Of a stretch of DNA of 12,229 nt, positions 1-8,664 are shown piece by piece; the first letter of the stretch is position 1, and each line of letters begins with the position of its first letter. Below the pieces are notes generated by a model. That model was not told the origin of the DNA. It saw only the letters and a program-made list of their open reading frames with translations, and did not search any database. The stretch spans positions 1 to 12,229 of the forward strand of contig LSSL01007652.1 in the NCBI GenBank assembly GCA_001953115.1. Direction: 5' to 3'. The position numbers were made by a program, and so were the translations under genes. The stretch is from Smittium mucronatum. Its lineage: Eukaryota > Kickxellomycota > Harpellomycetes > Harpellales > Legeriomycetaceae.

Positions 1-2253
1 AAATAAAGTTTCGTTTTTCAACATAACATACAATTTTGGAAAATGAAATTTTAAGAAATTTAATTAGGTCTGATATTTATTAAATTTCTATTCCCAACTT
101 ATTTAGCAGGTTTTATATGAAATCAAGTTATGTAAAGGGGAAAATGGGTAAAATTTAAACTAATTCTAATAACATATCCTCCGCATCAAAACCACTACCA
201 ATTTCTACAAATTTTGAAGATAAATGGGTTTCCATATCCTTGAACGAGTTTAATAAGTATCTTTTATTTTAATAGAATGAATGCTCTAAAAAAATAGAAA
301 AATCAATAATATATTCATGTATCAACTTGAAGATTATAAACTTGCATATTTACTCGTGCTTTGGAATTTTTTATGATCAAAGGATTTTAGCTTTTTTTAA
401 AAGAAAATCAAAAAAATTTCAAAATTGCAAAGGAACTGGATTTATAAATTATTTTTAAATAAAAATAATTTTTTAAAATCTGGACATTGTGCAAACTTAA
501 TAAACCAAAAAAAATAAATGAATACCAAATAACATTTAGAAAGTTCAAGTACAACTGAAAATTAAAAAGCCTGAATTTTTTTTTGCAGCATTATACTATT
601 TAACCTACAATCTCAAAGCTTGAAAACTGAATTCTGATAAAGAGAAGCTACATTCAAGCCGTTTATTATGCAATTGGTAATATTAAAATTATTACCTCAC
701 CCAAAACACTCTTAAACCTTTTTTTTATACCAAATATTTTTCACTTACACTCTTCATTTAATTAATCAAAAGTGATCATTCTTTTATAATATCAGAGATA
801 TCTGATCTATATTTAGTATTCTATTCGATAGCTATTGAAATACTAAGCAAAAAAAATAAAAAAAAACTCTTTATCTCAACCCTGGGTATTGGATGCATTG
901 AAATACAAGTTTCATAAAATAAATACATAGTTAAATGTATATTATGTTATACCTCATTCAGTTCAGCAAGATCGAAACCAATAAAAAAACACACTTCTGG
1001 TATCATAAATAACAAAGTAAAAATAAAATGACAAAATAAAAACACAAATTGTTGAGGAATATATAAATATAATTTATAGATAATTTAGACTATCATGATT
1101 TGTAAAAAAATTCATAAATATAACGCTTTTTATACAGAAATTTCAGAGTTTTACTCGTCTTTGCAGCACGTTAAGAAAAACATTAAAAAATATTCTCAGT
1201 TAAAATGACATTTGTTTCAAAAAAATCGGAATTTTTTTCGAAGTTTAAAAACAATCTCCCAGAGCAATATAACATAAATTTGAGATAAAAAAAATGACTG
1301 TGACAAAAATTGAATAAATAACTTTTTTTTTTTTATGATTTAAAACCATTTCTGGTTATGATGAATTATGTATCCCCAATTTTTTGAAATTACTTGAAAT
1401 TAATTAAATATTTTAATCAAAAGTTTAAAATCAAAAATATTCCTTTTTCCAACTTAATACTATAGTTTTAAAATATTTTTTTAAAACTTGGAGACTTAAT
1501 AAAATAATATTTCAAAGAATTGATCCGTAAGAGATTCAAAATCCTTGAAACGGATATAAACAAATTGTTTTTTAACCCTAAAATCTAAAACTAAAAATAT
1601 GAGACTATTTGTACTGTTCATATATTTTTTTATAGAGTAAAAGAAGCTGAAATCAGTATATTTATCTAAAAAAAACTTGAAAAATAAATTTAACCAGCAT
1701 AAACGTTTTTAATCATTCTAATTAAATATAATATATAGTGGAGTACAATATAATTATATCTTTCGGATTAAAAGCTCCATATAAAATGCTTAAATTGGTT
1801 TTTAAACCCCCTTTTAATAGACCTAATAATATGAAAAAAAAATTCAAAGAAGAATTAAGCATAATTAATTTCACGCTAAATAAAAAAAATAGCTAATATG
1901 AGTTATACAAGATAAGTAAATATTTATAATTTATAACTTTTAAGATTGGTTTAAATGATTAATTTCCCAAAAATATGTATTCAGATTAATTTTTTAAAAA
2001 GAAAAAACTTTATATTATATAAAATTTCAAAGAAATAAATATAAAAAGAAAGAAAAATATGTATATTTTGGGCTTTTTTTCCTCAAAAATATCTTAATAA
2101 AAAGTAAAAATAGTACTTTTTAAACGTTTGAATAATAGGAGCAGTAGCGGTAAAACTGGTAGAAAAATTAGTATTCGTAGATTTTTACTTAAAAATTTAG
2201 AGGAATGATAGTATATATTTATTAGAGGTGTGCGATTAATAAACGAATATATT

Positions 2254-2288
2254 AAAGAGTATTTTTAAAGAGTATTTTTAAAGAGTAT
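2254..2288. repeat. 13-base tandem repeat, 2.7 copies
   Basis: The unit aaagagtattttt occurs perfectly at 2254-2266 and 2267-2279, followed by a partial copy (aaagagtat) at 2280-2288. The copies are identical, which suggests recent slippage-type duplication. No gene is nearby. Confidence 0.9.
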
Positions 2289-2729
2289 ATATTGATACAT
2301 GTTTAGTATTCATTATTTTTAGATTTAATATAAGTATCTATAGTGTTATTATTAGTAGATGCATTTATTTTTTAGATTTATCAATGCTTGATATTATTTT
2401 TATAGCATTTACGGTTTTTTTTTCTATATTTTTCCGAGTATCATAGCAGAATATTTATAATTATATGTTTTCAAGTCCAGATATCCCTTTAAATGCATTT
2501 TATTATCCGAAACTTAATTTAATACAATTATTACGTTTTAATTATTTTTAAATATCTTTTATGTAAGTCAGAGATTCAATTAATTATTTTCATTTTCATT
2601 TTCCCGTATTTTTTTGATTTTGATTTCTATTTCTGCCTCTTTAAAATTAAAATTCATAATTATCTTTATTCATATAAACCTTGCAAAAACTCAATAAATT
2701 ATCTAATATATATTTTATTCTAGTATAAA

Positions 2730-2750
2730 ATTTTGTTATTCGAACAAAAT
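2730..2750. repeat. 8-bp inverted repeat (hairpin)
   Basis: ATTTTGTT at 2730-2737 and its exact complement AACAAAAT at 2743-2750 flank a five-base loop. It is short and AT-rich and is not followed by a T tract placed like a bacterial terminator. In this base composition it may be chance. Confidence 0.35.
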
Positions 2751-4370
2751 AGCTTATTAAAAAAAAGTATTGCTTAATTTATTGTACTATAACCGCATTT
2801 TTTTTAGGAAATTTTAAATATGTATAATTATCTTATACTCTGATGAAATGAATTTAGCTTATTTTGCGGAAATTTGAAGTAATTTAAATTTTTTTTAAAA
2901 TTAATCCAAACCCCTAATAATTCAATAAATATATATAATATACAGATATTTATTTTATAACCCGTTTTACAAACATCGCAACCTCACGGATTTTTTCAAG
3001 GGGCTTTTTTAATTAACTTTTTTCACAACTGAAAATTTTAAACCCATCACTTGGGATTTATTAATATAAATACAATCTTTCTATTAGATAATATTATTAT
3101 TGTGATATAATTTAATTTAAATTTTACAATATCTAAAAATTAAATAAATTTTTAGACGATAAAAAAAATAGAATTTTCTAAAATTAAAGGCTAGATTTAT
3201 TAATATTTAATGTTAAATAATTTATTATTAGGATTTTTTTTTGGAAACTTTCAAAGAATATTTAAATTAGACATTTAACTATAGGATAAAGACTTTTAAT
3301 TTTCCGATATATACATAAAGTATCATTTTACAATCAATTATACGCCTAAATTAATGCTTGAATATCATAAAAACAATATAAATCGTAGTTAAATTTTAAA
3401 TAAAGAAGAATTCTGTATTTTATATTATTTTCAATATAGTCAGTATTTCAAAAGAAATATTCAAATTTCTGAAAGATATTTTAAAGAGAATAATTTTCTG
3501 AAGAAATCATAAAAATTAAAATAGACTAAAAATTTTTTTGTATTTTGTGTTGAAATGAATTAATATTTTTTTTACTGCTTAATTAATCTTGAAAATAAAA
3601 ATCTATCTAGTCTTTAAAGATTTTAACATTACTTCAATAAATTTATACGGCGTTAGACTCCATTCTACAACCCCTCTAAAAATATGCTCAAGATTTTTTT
3701 TATAGCGGAATTTTAAAAAATATAACTCAATTGGTTAATTTTTTTAACCTGGAAATCATACATAAATAAAATCAAAATATATTTATTATTCAATCCTAAG
3801 CCCATTATTGGTTTAAAATGACATCTTTTTCCTTTCGCAAAAAACAAATTTATATTAGTTGGAGGTTTGTGGCGTTACAAGGGAACACTATAAAAGAAAA
3901 AAAAATTATGTAACAAGAAAAAAAAAACAATTATATGAACTTCAAATTTATGATTTTTTTATAATTATTTTGAATTTATTTATTCAGCACCTTTTTTAAA
4001 AGTGCATATAAAATTTTAATAATTTTCCAATCCTCATATTAGCCATTTTATGAATTTACAGGAATAAATAATGTATAATTGAAATTTTATCTTGGATTTA
4101 AATGTTTTAAGCATCTTTTAGGTAAACTTTTATTTTAGGTTTAATTTTTATTTTGAGATTATTGTGAATTTAAGCACAAATATATTTATTGGAAATAATT
4201 TCAGACAAGGTCAAAAAAAATATTAACCACCAAAGTTTTTATCTTAAATCGTATTGATAGCCCGATTTAATGTAAAAATTATACATATACTAAATTTAGG
4301 TTATTATAAAATAATTTTAACGATAAATACATATCAAATAGCATATTTTTTTATTAATTTAACTAAAAAA

Positions 4371-4390
4371 ATAAAAATAAAAATAAAAAT
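4371..4390. repeat. ATAAAA hexamer repeat, about 3.3 copies
   Basis: A perfect run of ataaaa units ends just before 'ctaaat'. It is a simple-sequence repeat about 45 bases from the ATT microsatellite. Confidence 0.8.
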
Positions 4391-4434
4391 CTAAATTTGA
4401 ACTTTTTTGAATATCTACTTGGTTAAGAATTCTA

Positions 4435-4467
<33 letters not shown>
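4435..4467. repeat. ATT microsatellite, 11 units
   Basis: Eleven uninterrupted ATT triplets (33 bases) lie between 'tcta' and 'ttcgc'. This is the longest perfect microsatellite in the window and is typical of non-coding eukaryotic DNA. It lies outside any ORF, so it does not encode an amino-acid run. Confidence 0.95.
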
Positions 4468-4875
4468 TCGCAAACTTTATATAATAATTCTTAATGGACG
4501 AGTGGGAATTATTATAGGGGTTTACATAGCAATAGAGGTTTTTTTTCATTCCGATAGGCCACTTTTTTTGATCAAAATTTAAAAATATTATTATTGGAAT
4601 AAATAAATATTGATTTCAATTAAAAGTTAAAAACTATAAAACACTTATAAAAAATTAAATTTTAGCATATAATTACATATATTAATTTATACAAGGAGAA
4701 ACAACTTATTTTTTATAATAATGATCCCAAAGATCCGGAAAACTGATTATATTAATATGAAAAGCCCTTTATTATCTACCCTTACTATTATTCTAGTATA
4801 TTTTCTTCGAATATTAAATATAATTAAATTTATATTCTACACCATTTGGGTTCAAAATTGGTGGTTTTGGAGGCG

Positions 4876-4893
4876 CATATTCATATTCATATG
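4876..4893. repeat. CATATT hexamer triplication
   Basis: Two copies of catatt (4876-4881, 4882-4887) are followed by catatg (4888-4893). The last copy helps form a 10-base palindrome, ttcatatgaa, at 4886-4895. This is minor simple sequence. Confidence 0.6.
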
Positions 4894-5209
4894 AAATAAA
4901 TGTACTTAAATTACGGAAAAATCAATAATACTAACTAAAAATACCTTAATATACATAAAAACGCTTTAAAAAAATTTAATTGAATATAAAATCGGCTTTC
5001 ATTGATATAGTGGAAACTATTAGAACTCGTATTTTGGATATATATTTTCTGAATTCAGAATCTATTTAAATATATCTAAATTCTAAGGTAATAATATTTA
5101 ATTATGAGACTTACTAAAGTTATAAATATAAATAATTTTTTTTATTTACCAATACAATATTGAAAATAATTTATGAATACGGATGAAATTATATTTCAAC
5201 TATTTACCG

Positions 5210-5326
5210 TTAAAACTTATACTTATGCTGTAAATAATGGCTTGTCAGAATTTCAACTGGCCTTACATTGTTTAAATTTTTTCGAAAGAGAATTTTTTTT
5301 TTACCAGCTTGACTGGTATGGATCAT
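5210..5326 (-). CDS. possible 38-residue basic ORF, unrecognised
   Basis: On the reverse strand an ATG at 5326-5324 opens 38 codons to a TAA at 5212-5210. The predicted peptide begins MIHTSQAGKKKILFRK and has many Lys, Arg, His and Asn residues. By hand count 23 of 38 codons begin with a purine, as expected of coding DNA but not decisive at this length. It starts about 60 bases after the stop of the 5386-5556 fragment, on the same strand, so it could be a second reading frame of the same element, a decayed remnant or chance. It runs through a ten-A tract (5302-5293 on this strand) that encodes its lysines. A forward ORF of 78 codons overlaps it antisense, and the two cannot both be trusted. 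No domain or function is recognised. Confidence 0.25.
   Translation of the reverse strand: MIHTSQAGKKKILFRKNLNNVRPVEILTSHYLQHKYKF
5302..5318. repeat. palindrome TACCAG-5-CTGGTA beside a T10/A10 tract
   Basis: TACCAG (5302-5307) and CTGGTA (5313-5318) are exact inverted complements around a five-base loop. A run of ten T lies at 5293-5302. On the reverse strand, which appears to be the former coding strand, this reads as a 6-bp hairpin about 70 bases past the TGA stop, followed at once by ten A. The same arms recur at 5893-5910 at the other side of the island. Confidence 0.55.
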
Positions 5327-5385
5327 CGCTTCAAAAATTTTATTTTACGGATAAAGGTGATGAAACTAAGCGCACTATTTTTAGC

Positions 5386-5556
5386 TCATTTACTACCCTC
5401 GCCAAATAGAGACCTTAAGACAGGCATTTCACCCTTAATACTCTTATCTGCACTTCTCTCATTGCTCCCTGCGCTGACAAAATTAAATTTTTTTGCGGCC
5501 CTAGCGGTAGTAATAACAGGCGATAACCCTACCTGTGGGTTGGGATCGGAACTTAA
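5386..5556 (-). pseudogene. C-terminal fragment of an unrecognised protein
   Basis: This reverse-strand frame runs 56 sense codons from just after a TAA at 5559-5557 to a TGA stop at 5388-5386. It has no plausible start codon of its own; the only Met lies about 12 residues from the end. It therefore reads as the 3' part of a longer gene. The coding signal is strong: by hand count 41 of 54 codons begin with a purine and 19 with G. The peptide is polar and protein-like, with stretches such as DPNPQVGLSPVITT, KKFNFVSAGSNERS and, at the end, MPVLRSLFGEGSK. Its 5' edge overlaps by four bases the end of the 5553-5801 fragment in another frame, as expected of one frameshift near 5553-5570. The forward 83-codon ORF here is a shadow. 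No known domain is recognised, and the TGA stop is ordinary under the standard code. Confidence 0.55.
5479..5530. repeat. copy A of an internal diverged direct repeat
   Basis: Two blocks match copy B at 5811-5855 in the same order and orientation. 5479-5490 matches 11 of 12 bases and 5510-5530 matches 18 of 21. The spacer between blocks is 19 bases here and 12 in copy B. On the reverse strand the outer block encodes SPVIT and the inner block KFN in one continuous frame. Confidence 0.6.
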
Positions 5557-5801
5557 TTAAATTTCAGCAAACAAGATACAAGATCTTCTATCATTGTTTC
5601 TTCTGCCAAATTTACAGATTGGTCTAAGTCATTACCTAATTCAATGACTTCAGTAGAAATTGATACCGAAATATCTCTATGACTATCTTCCATTACTTTT
5701 CTCCAGTAATCAACCTACGGGGTGAATTCGTTAGGATTAGTACCGGACTCTACCAACTCATTTTAACGCATAGCCATGCTCATAGCACTATCCAAGCCTT
5801 A
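5553..5801 (-). pseudogene. decayed coding fragment with premature stops
   Basis: One reverse-strand frame shows coding periodicity from about 5798 to 5553 but contains a TAA at 5801-5799, a TAA at 5765-5763 and a TAG at 5717-5715. It ends at a TAA at 5555-5553. The uninterrupted part is 5714-5553, and its ATG at 5693 would give 46 residues. By hand count 17 of the 45 codons after that ATG begin with G, a strong coding signal. Recognisable stretches are GLDSAMSMAMR, ELVESGTNPNEFTP, VDYWRKVMEDSHRD and VNLAEETMIEDLVSCLL. The last is rich in Glu, Asp, Ile and Leu and could form an amphipathic helix. The region joins the 5386-5556 fragment only through a frameshift. The ATG at 5693 is probably internal, because periodicity continues upstream. 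The family is not recognised. Confidence 0.55.
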
Positions 5802-5810
5802 CCCAACACT

Positions 5811-5855
5811 AAGATTAAATTTATAAACAAAAATGTAATAACAGGGGATTACCCC
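5811..5855. repeat. copy B of the internal diverged direct repeat
   Basis: This is the counterpart of 5479-5530. Its inner spacer is seven bases shorter, so on the reverse strand the SPVIT-coding block and the KFN-coding block fall in different frames. That fits a deletion in a decayed copy. The copies are offset by 325 bases at the outer block and 332 at the inner one. Confidence 0.6.
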
Positions 5856-5892
5856 ATTCCACGAATAACGCTAAAATAATAAAGAAAAACTG

Positions 5893-5910
5893 ACCAGATC
5901 GAAGACTGGT
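5893..5910. repeat. palindrome ACCAG-8-CTGGT at the far edge of the island
   Basis: ACCAG (5893-5897) and CTGGT (5906-5910) are exact inverted complements around an eight-base loop. With small gaps the palindrome can be aligned with the one at 5302-5318 in either orientation. GACTGGTA is shared as a direct octamer at 5311-5318 and 5904-5911. The position, just where the high-G+C core ends, suggests an element edge, but the arms are short. Confidence 0.4.
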
Positions 5911-6005
5911 AAAACTAATAATGAAAAATATAAAAATAATTTCTATTCAAAAAGTCGAAAAAAAAATTGACTAAACTAACTAAAATATAAAGTGAAAAAA
6001 AATAA

Positions 6006-6083
6006 TCAAGCGTGATAAGAATTTTGGTACATAAAGAGAGCGTAGCTTCAATTAGGAAGAAAATTCGTGCACTACCTATTTAA
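6006..6083 (+). pseudogene. possible short coding remnant
   Basis: This is a 25-codon forward frame between a TAA at 6003-6005 and a TAA at 6081-6083, without a start codon. It reads SSVIRILVHKESVASIRKK and onward, and most codons begin with a purine. The reverse strand is also open here (6079-5918), though its later part is phenylalanine-rich low complexity. The segment has intermediate base composition and may be an outlying part of the decayed island. The strand assignment is uncertain and chance is quite possible. Confidence 0.15.
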
Positions 6084-6710
6084 TCTCTAAATTTTTGAAC
6101 TCTTTTTTTATAGAAATTTCATTGTAAAAAAATGATAGCAAGCTTTTTTATATTTCATAGTTTATCTTATAATATTTTTTATTGCAACTGGATTGAATTT
6201 GAAAATTATTGTATCTTTCATTTATCCCCAAATTATTTTAAATATAAAAAAAACAAAAAAAAATTCTTAATTGTGATTAAACTCTCAATTTATAGCTCCA
6301 GTAGCTTAAAATATTGAAATATGGAATCCTTATTGGAATAAATCCCCATAAACCAACTCAACAAAATTTACTTTTCAAGTTTAGTTAAAATATTTTCAAT
6401 TTTTAACATTCGAAAAAAATATCTCGATGCTAATTTTAAATGGAGTAATTTTTGAATAAAAAACTGTGAAATTTCAAAAATTTAAATGGTTCATCTATTT
6501 TTTATAAAAAGCTCAAAATTTTTTTTTAAAGGGTTCAATTTTTAAACTTAAAGTGCTCAATTTTATTCGTAAAATGTTTAGATTAAAAATCTAAATGGTT
6601 AAATATATTTCTTTAAAAGCCTAGCAAAATTATTAAAATTATCGATTTGGATTGAAATGACCCAATTAATTTTTAAAAAGATGAAAAACTCCTTTAAATA
6701 ATATGTATAT

Positions 6711-6747
6711 TATTGATAAATACCTTCTTAGTTATATATTATCAATA
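6711..6747. repeat. 9-bp inverted repeat with 19-base loop
   Basis: TATTGATAA at 6711-6719 and its complement TTATCAATA at 6739-6747 could form a stem. It is AT-only apart from one G/C pair and has no adjoining gene, so it may be chance. Confidence 0.3.
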
Positions 6748-8641
6748 AAAGAGTGAGAGGGGGGATTTACATATATTATTCCAATAGAAATTTTTTTATT
6801 TGAATACATTACTTAAAATTTTCAAAATTTTATTGATAAATATATCTGGTTTCAAAATTTAGAGAAAACCCCCCAAAGATTGGTTTTGTTTCCGATTCTT
6901 TAAAAAAAATTATCAGCTATCTAATAATACACATAAATATTTCTATAACTCTTTTTTTTTTTAACCGATACTTCATATATGTGCCTATAATCAATTTGAA
7001 TTATTCTCTATCATATTCTTTCTCATTTTTACAGCTACTATCTTTTTTCAGATTTATGTATATAAATTTGATAAAAAAGCTTTCATTTTATTATATTGAT
7101 ATAAATAAAAGAAAATATACACCCTTGAAATCTTAATCATTATTATATTGTCCAAATTCTATAAAAATATTGTTATTGTTATTATAAATTTAATAAACTA
7201 CCAGTTAAATCACAATAAAGATATTTTTTTTGAAAATTTGGACAAATAAAATAAGTGTATTTAGGATAAAATTGATTAAAATAACATAATTTTAATTCAT
7301 AAATAACAATTTCAAAAAAAGACTGGTTTTACACTACTAAAAATAAATTGAATTCTTACGGGATTTTCATAATTTTTTTCTAGACTTTGCGTTAATTTTA
7401 GCCACATGAATTTTAATTTTATAAATAAAAATAAACTTTGAAAACTCAATTAAGCTCGCTGTTACATAACCTCTGGTGAAATATTTGAATATTTATTAAG
7501 ATTTTAGAAATTTTTCGTTTAATAAGTTTTAAACGAAATAACATGTAAATTTTCGGCCCACTAAACACTCTATAAAAAAAGAATTCATGATAAAAATAAC
7601 TATGTCTATAATAAGTTCTGGTATAATTATTTTCAGGGCAATATATTCATTGTGAAAATATCAATAAATAATCCTTTTAAACCAAATCTAAACACTTATC
7701 CAGCCATATAAATTCAAAAGCTCTTTTTTATGAACTTGATTCGGTTGATTATTTTTTAAAAAAATACACAAGAGTAAAGATATCCATTCAATTAATTTGT
7801 TAATTTCTACAAAAATTTTAAATTTTGATAAAATTATATTCTTTAAATTTCGTTTACTCTATTGGATTAAAAAATTATCCTAATATAAAATCAATTAAAA
7901 AATTGATATTTTTAGGTGAACTATGAATATTCAAAACACGAAATCAAAATAAAATCTTGATATTAGAGCCATGGTGTGTTTAAAAGAATGAAAAAAATAG
8001 AGAGAGAAATTATATCTTACTTTTAATTTAGTTAAAATTGAGTAGCTTTAAGTAAATTATATTCATGTTTAGATATTGTGGTATTTAATCTGTCATTCGA
8101 TAAAATTCACAACATATACGTTTAATAAATATGTTTTGTATTCGTATTTCTGATAAAAATGATGAGAAAAATCCTAATCATTTGATATTTTACCTAAAGT
8201 GCTAAAAAAAATATTATATTATTTGGTGAATATTTATTATAATCTTAGGATTAAGTGATGTGAATTTTTTCAAAAATTTTGATTTTTTTTTTAATATTTA
8301 GATATAGAATTTAAAGAAATGAAACATTTCGTTGCAAAAAAAAAACTTTAATGGGTACTATAATCAATTGGGTAATTTATTTATTTATAGCTTGCTCGAA
8401 ATTTTTATAAATAACTTAATTAAGGACGGAAAATAAAAAAAATTGAAATTAATTTCTGATTTCTAAATAAGTTCAATTCAATTGTTTCAGATGTGAAAAA
8501 AAAATTCTTTCAAAAAATTACATATATCCGTTTTATTTTTTATTCTATAAATTTTAGATTTATCTGTTCTGATTATTAAAATTCTTAATGTTCTATTAAA
8601 AAATTACCATCGATTTTCAAATAAAACATTAAAAAGGATTT

Positions 8642-8664
8642 AAAATATCAAAAATATCAAAAAT
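8642..8664. repeat. 9-base tandem repeat, 2.5 copies
   Basis: The unit aaaatatca occurs at 8642-8650 and 8651-8659, followed by aaaat. The copies are identical. Confidence 0.75.

Larger units (their letters stand above)
1..5160. other. AT-rich non-coding stretch, no gene seen
   Basis: No open frame of useful length or with codon-like periodicity is visible on either strand. The sequence is dominated by A and T homopolymer runs and AATAAA/TTTATT-like words too frequent to serve as polyadenylation evidence. Short patches richer in G and C (about 2960-3060, 3645-3690, 3855-3890, 4495-4560) were read in several frames and gave no coherent protein. No tRNA, rRNA or snRNA-like fold was recognised. 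The only distinct structures are the small tandem repeats at 2254, 4371, 4435 and 4876. Very short exons or an unstructured non-coding RNA cannot be excluded by eye. Confidence 0.7.
5165..6090. other. G+C-elevated island with remnants of coding sequence
   Basis: This segment is compositionally unlike the rest. It has 26 of 60 G+C bases in 5461-5520 and 28 of 60 in 5701-5760, against about 7 of 60 in a typical flanking line (4321-4380). The edges are gradual: 5165-5300 and 5930-6090 are intermediate. It contains two reverse-strand fragments with codon periodicity (5386-5556 and 5553-5801), a possible further small reverse ORF (5210-5326), a diverged internal repeat and two matching palindromes. 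It can be read as one inserted or ancestral gene-like unit that has decayed. Its family is not recognised. Confidence 0.6.

Noticed and set aside
4435..4467. CRISPR-like or regulatory repeat
   Set aside because: It is a plain ATT microsatellite without spacers. No repeat-spacer array is present anywhere in the window.
5173..5409. Forward ORF of 78 codons starting MNTDEIIFQLF
   Set aside because: It is reasonably protein-like but overlaps two reverse-strand frames. Its 3' end lies antisense to the best coding fragment, and only 17 of 78 codons begin with G against 35-38% in the reverse fragments. It is not excluded, but it is less supported than the reverse reading.
5309..5560. Forward ORF of 83 codons
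   Set aside because: It lies almost wholly antisense to the strongly periodic 5386-5556 reverse frame. Its leucine-rich translation is what a shadow frame would give.
5519..5562. tRNA B-box-like sequence (GTTCCGATCCC on the reverse strand)
   Set aside because: It has one extra base against the consensus, no A-box at suitable spacing and no cloverleaf could be drawn.
5173..5682. Long open frame on the forward strand if TAA/TAG are read as glutamine
   Set aside because: With only TGA as stop, frames of 150-200 codons are common by chance in DNA this AT-rich. Both strands would be open at once here, and the best downstream frame ends in TGA and needs no reassignment.
5679..5879. Forward ORF of 66 codons; its VITGD motif recurs in the 83-codon forward ORF
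   Set aside because: The motif comes from the internal DNA repeat. The reverse strand of 5714-5801 has the better codon periodicity, and the forward frame is closed by TGA just upstream. A match to a retrotransposon endonuclease 'GD' motif was considered and is too short to support.
6132..6317. Forward ORF of 61 codons
   Set aside because: It is low-complexity Phe/Ile/Tyr/Lys/Ser typical of translated AT-rich DNA, with no codon periodicity or neighbours.
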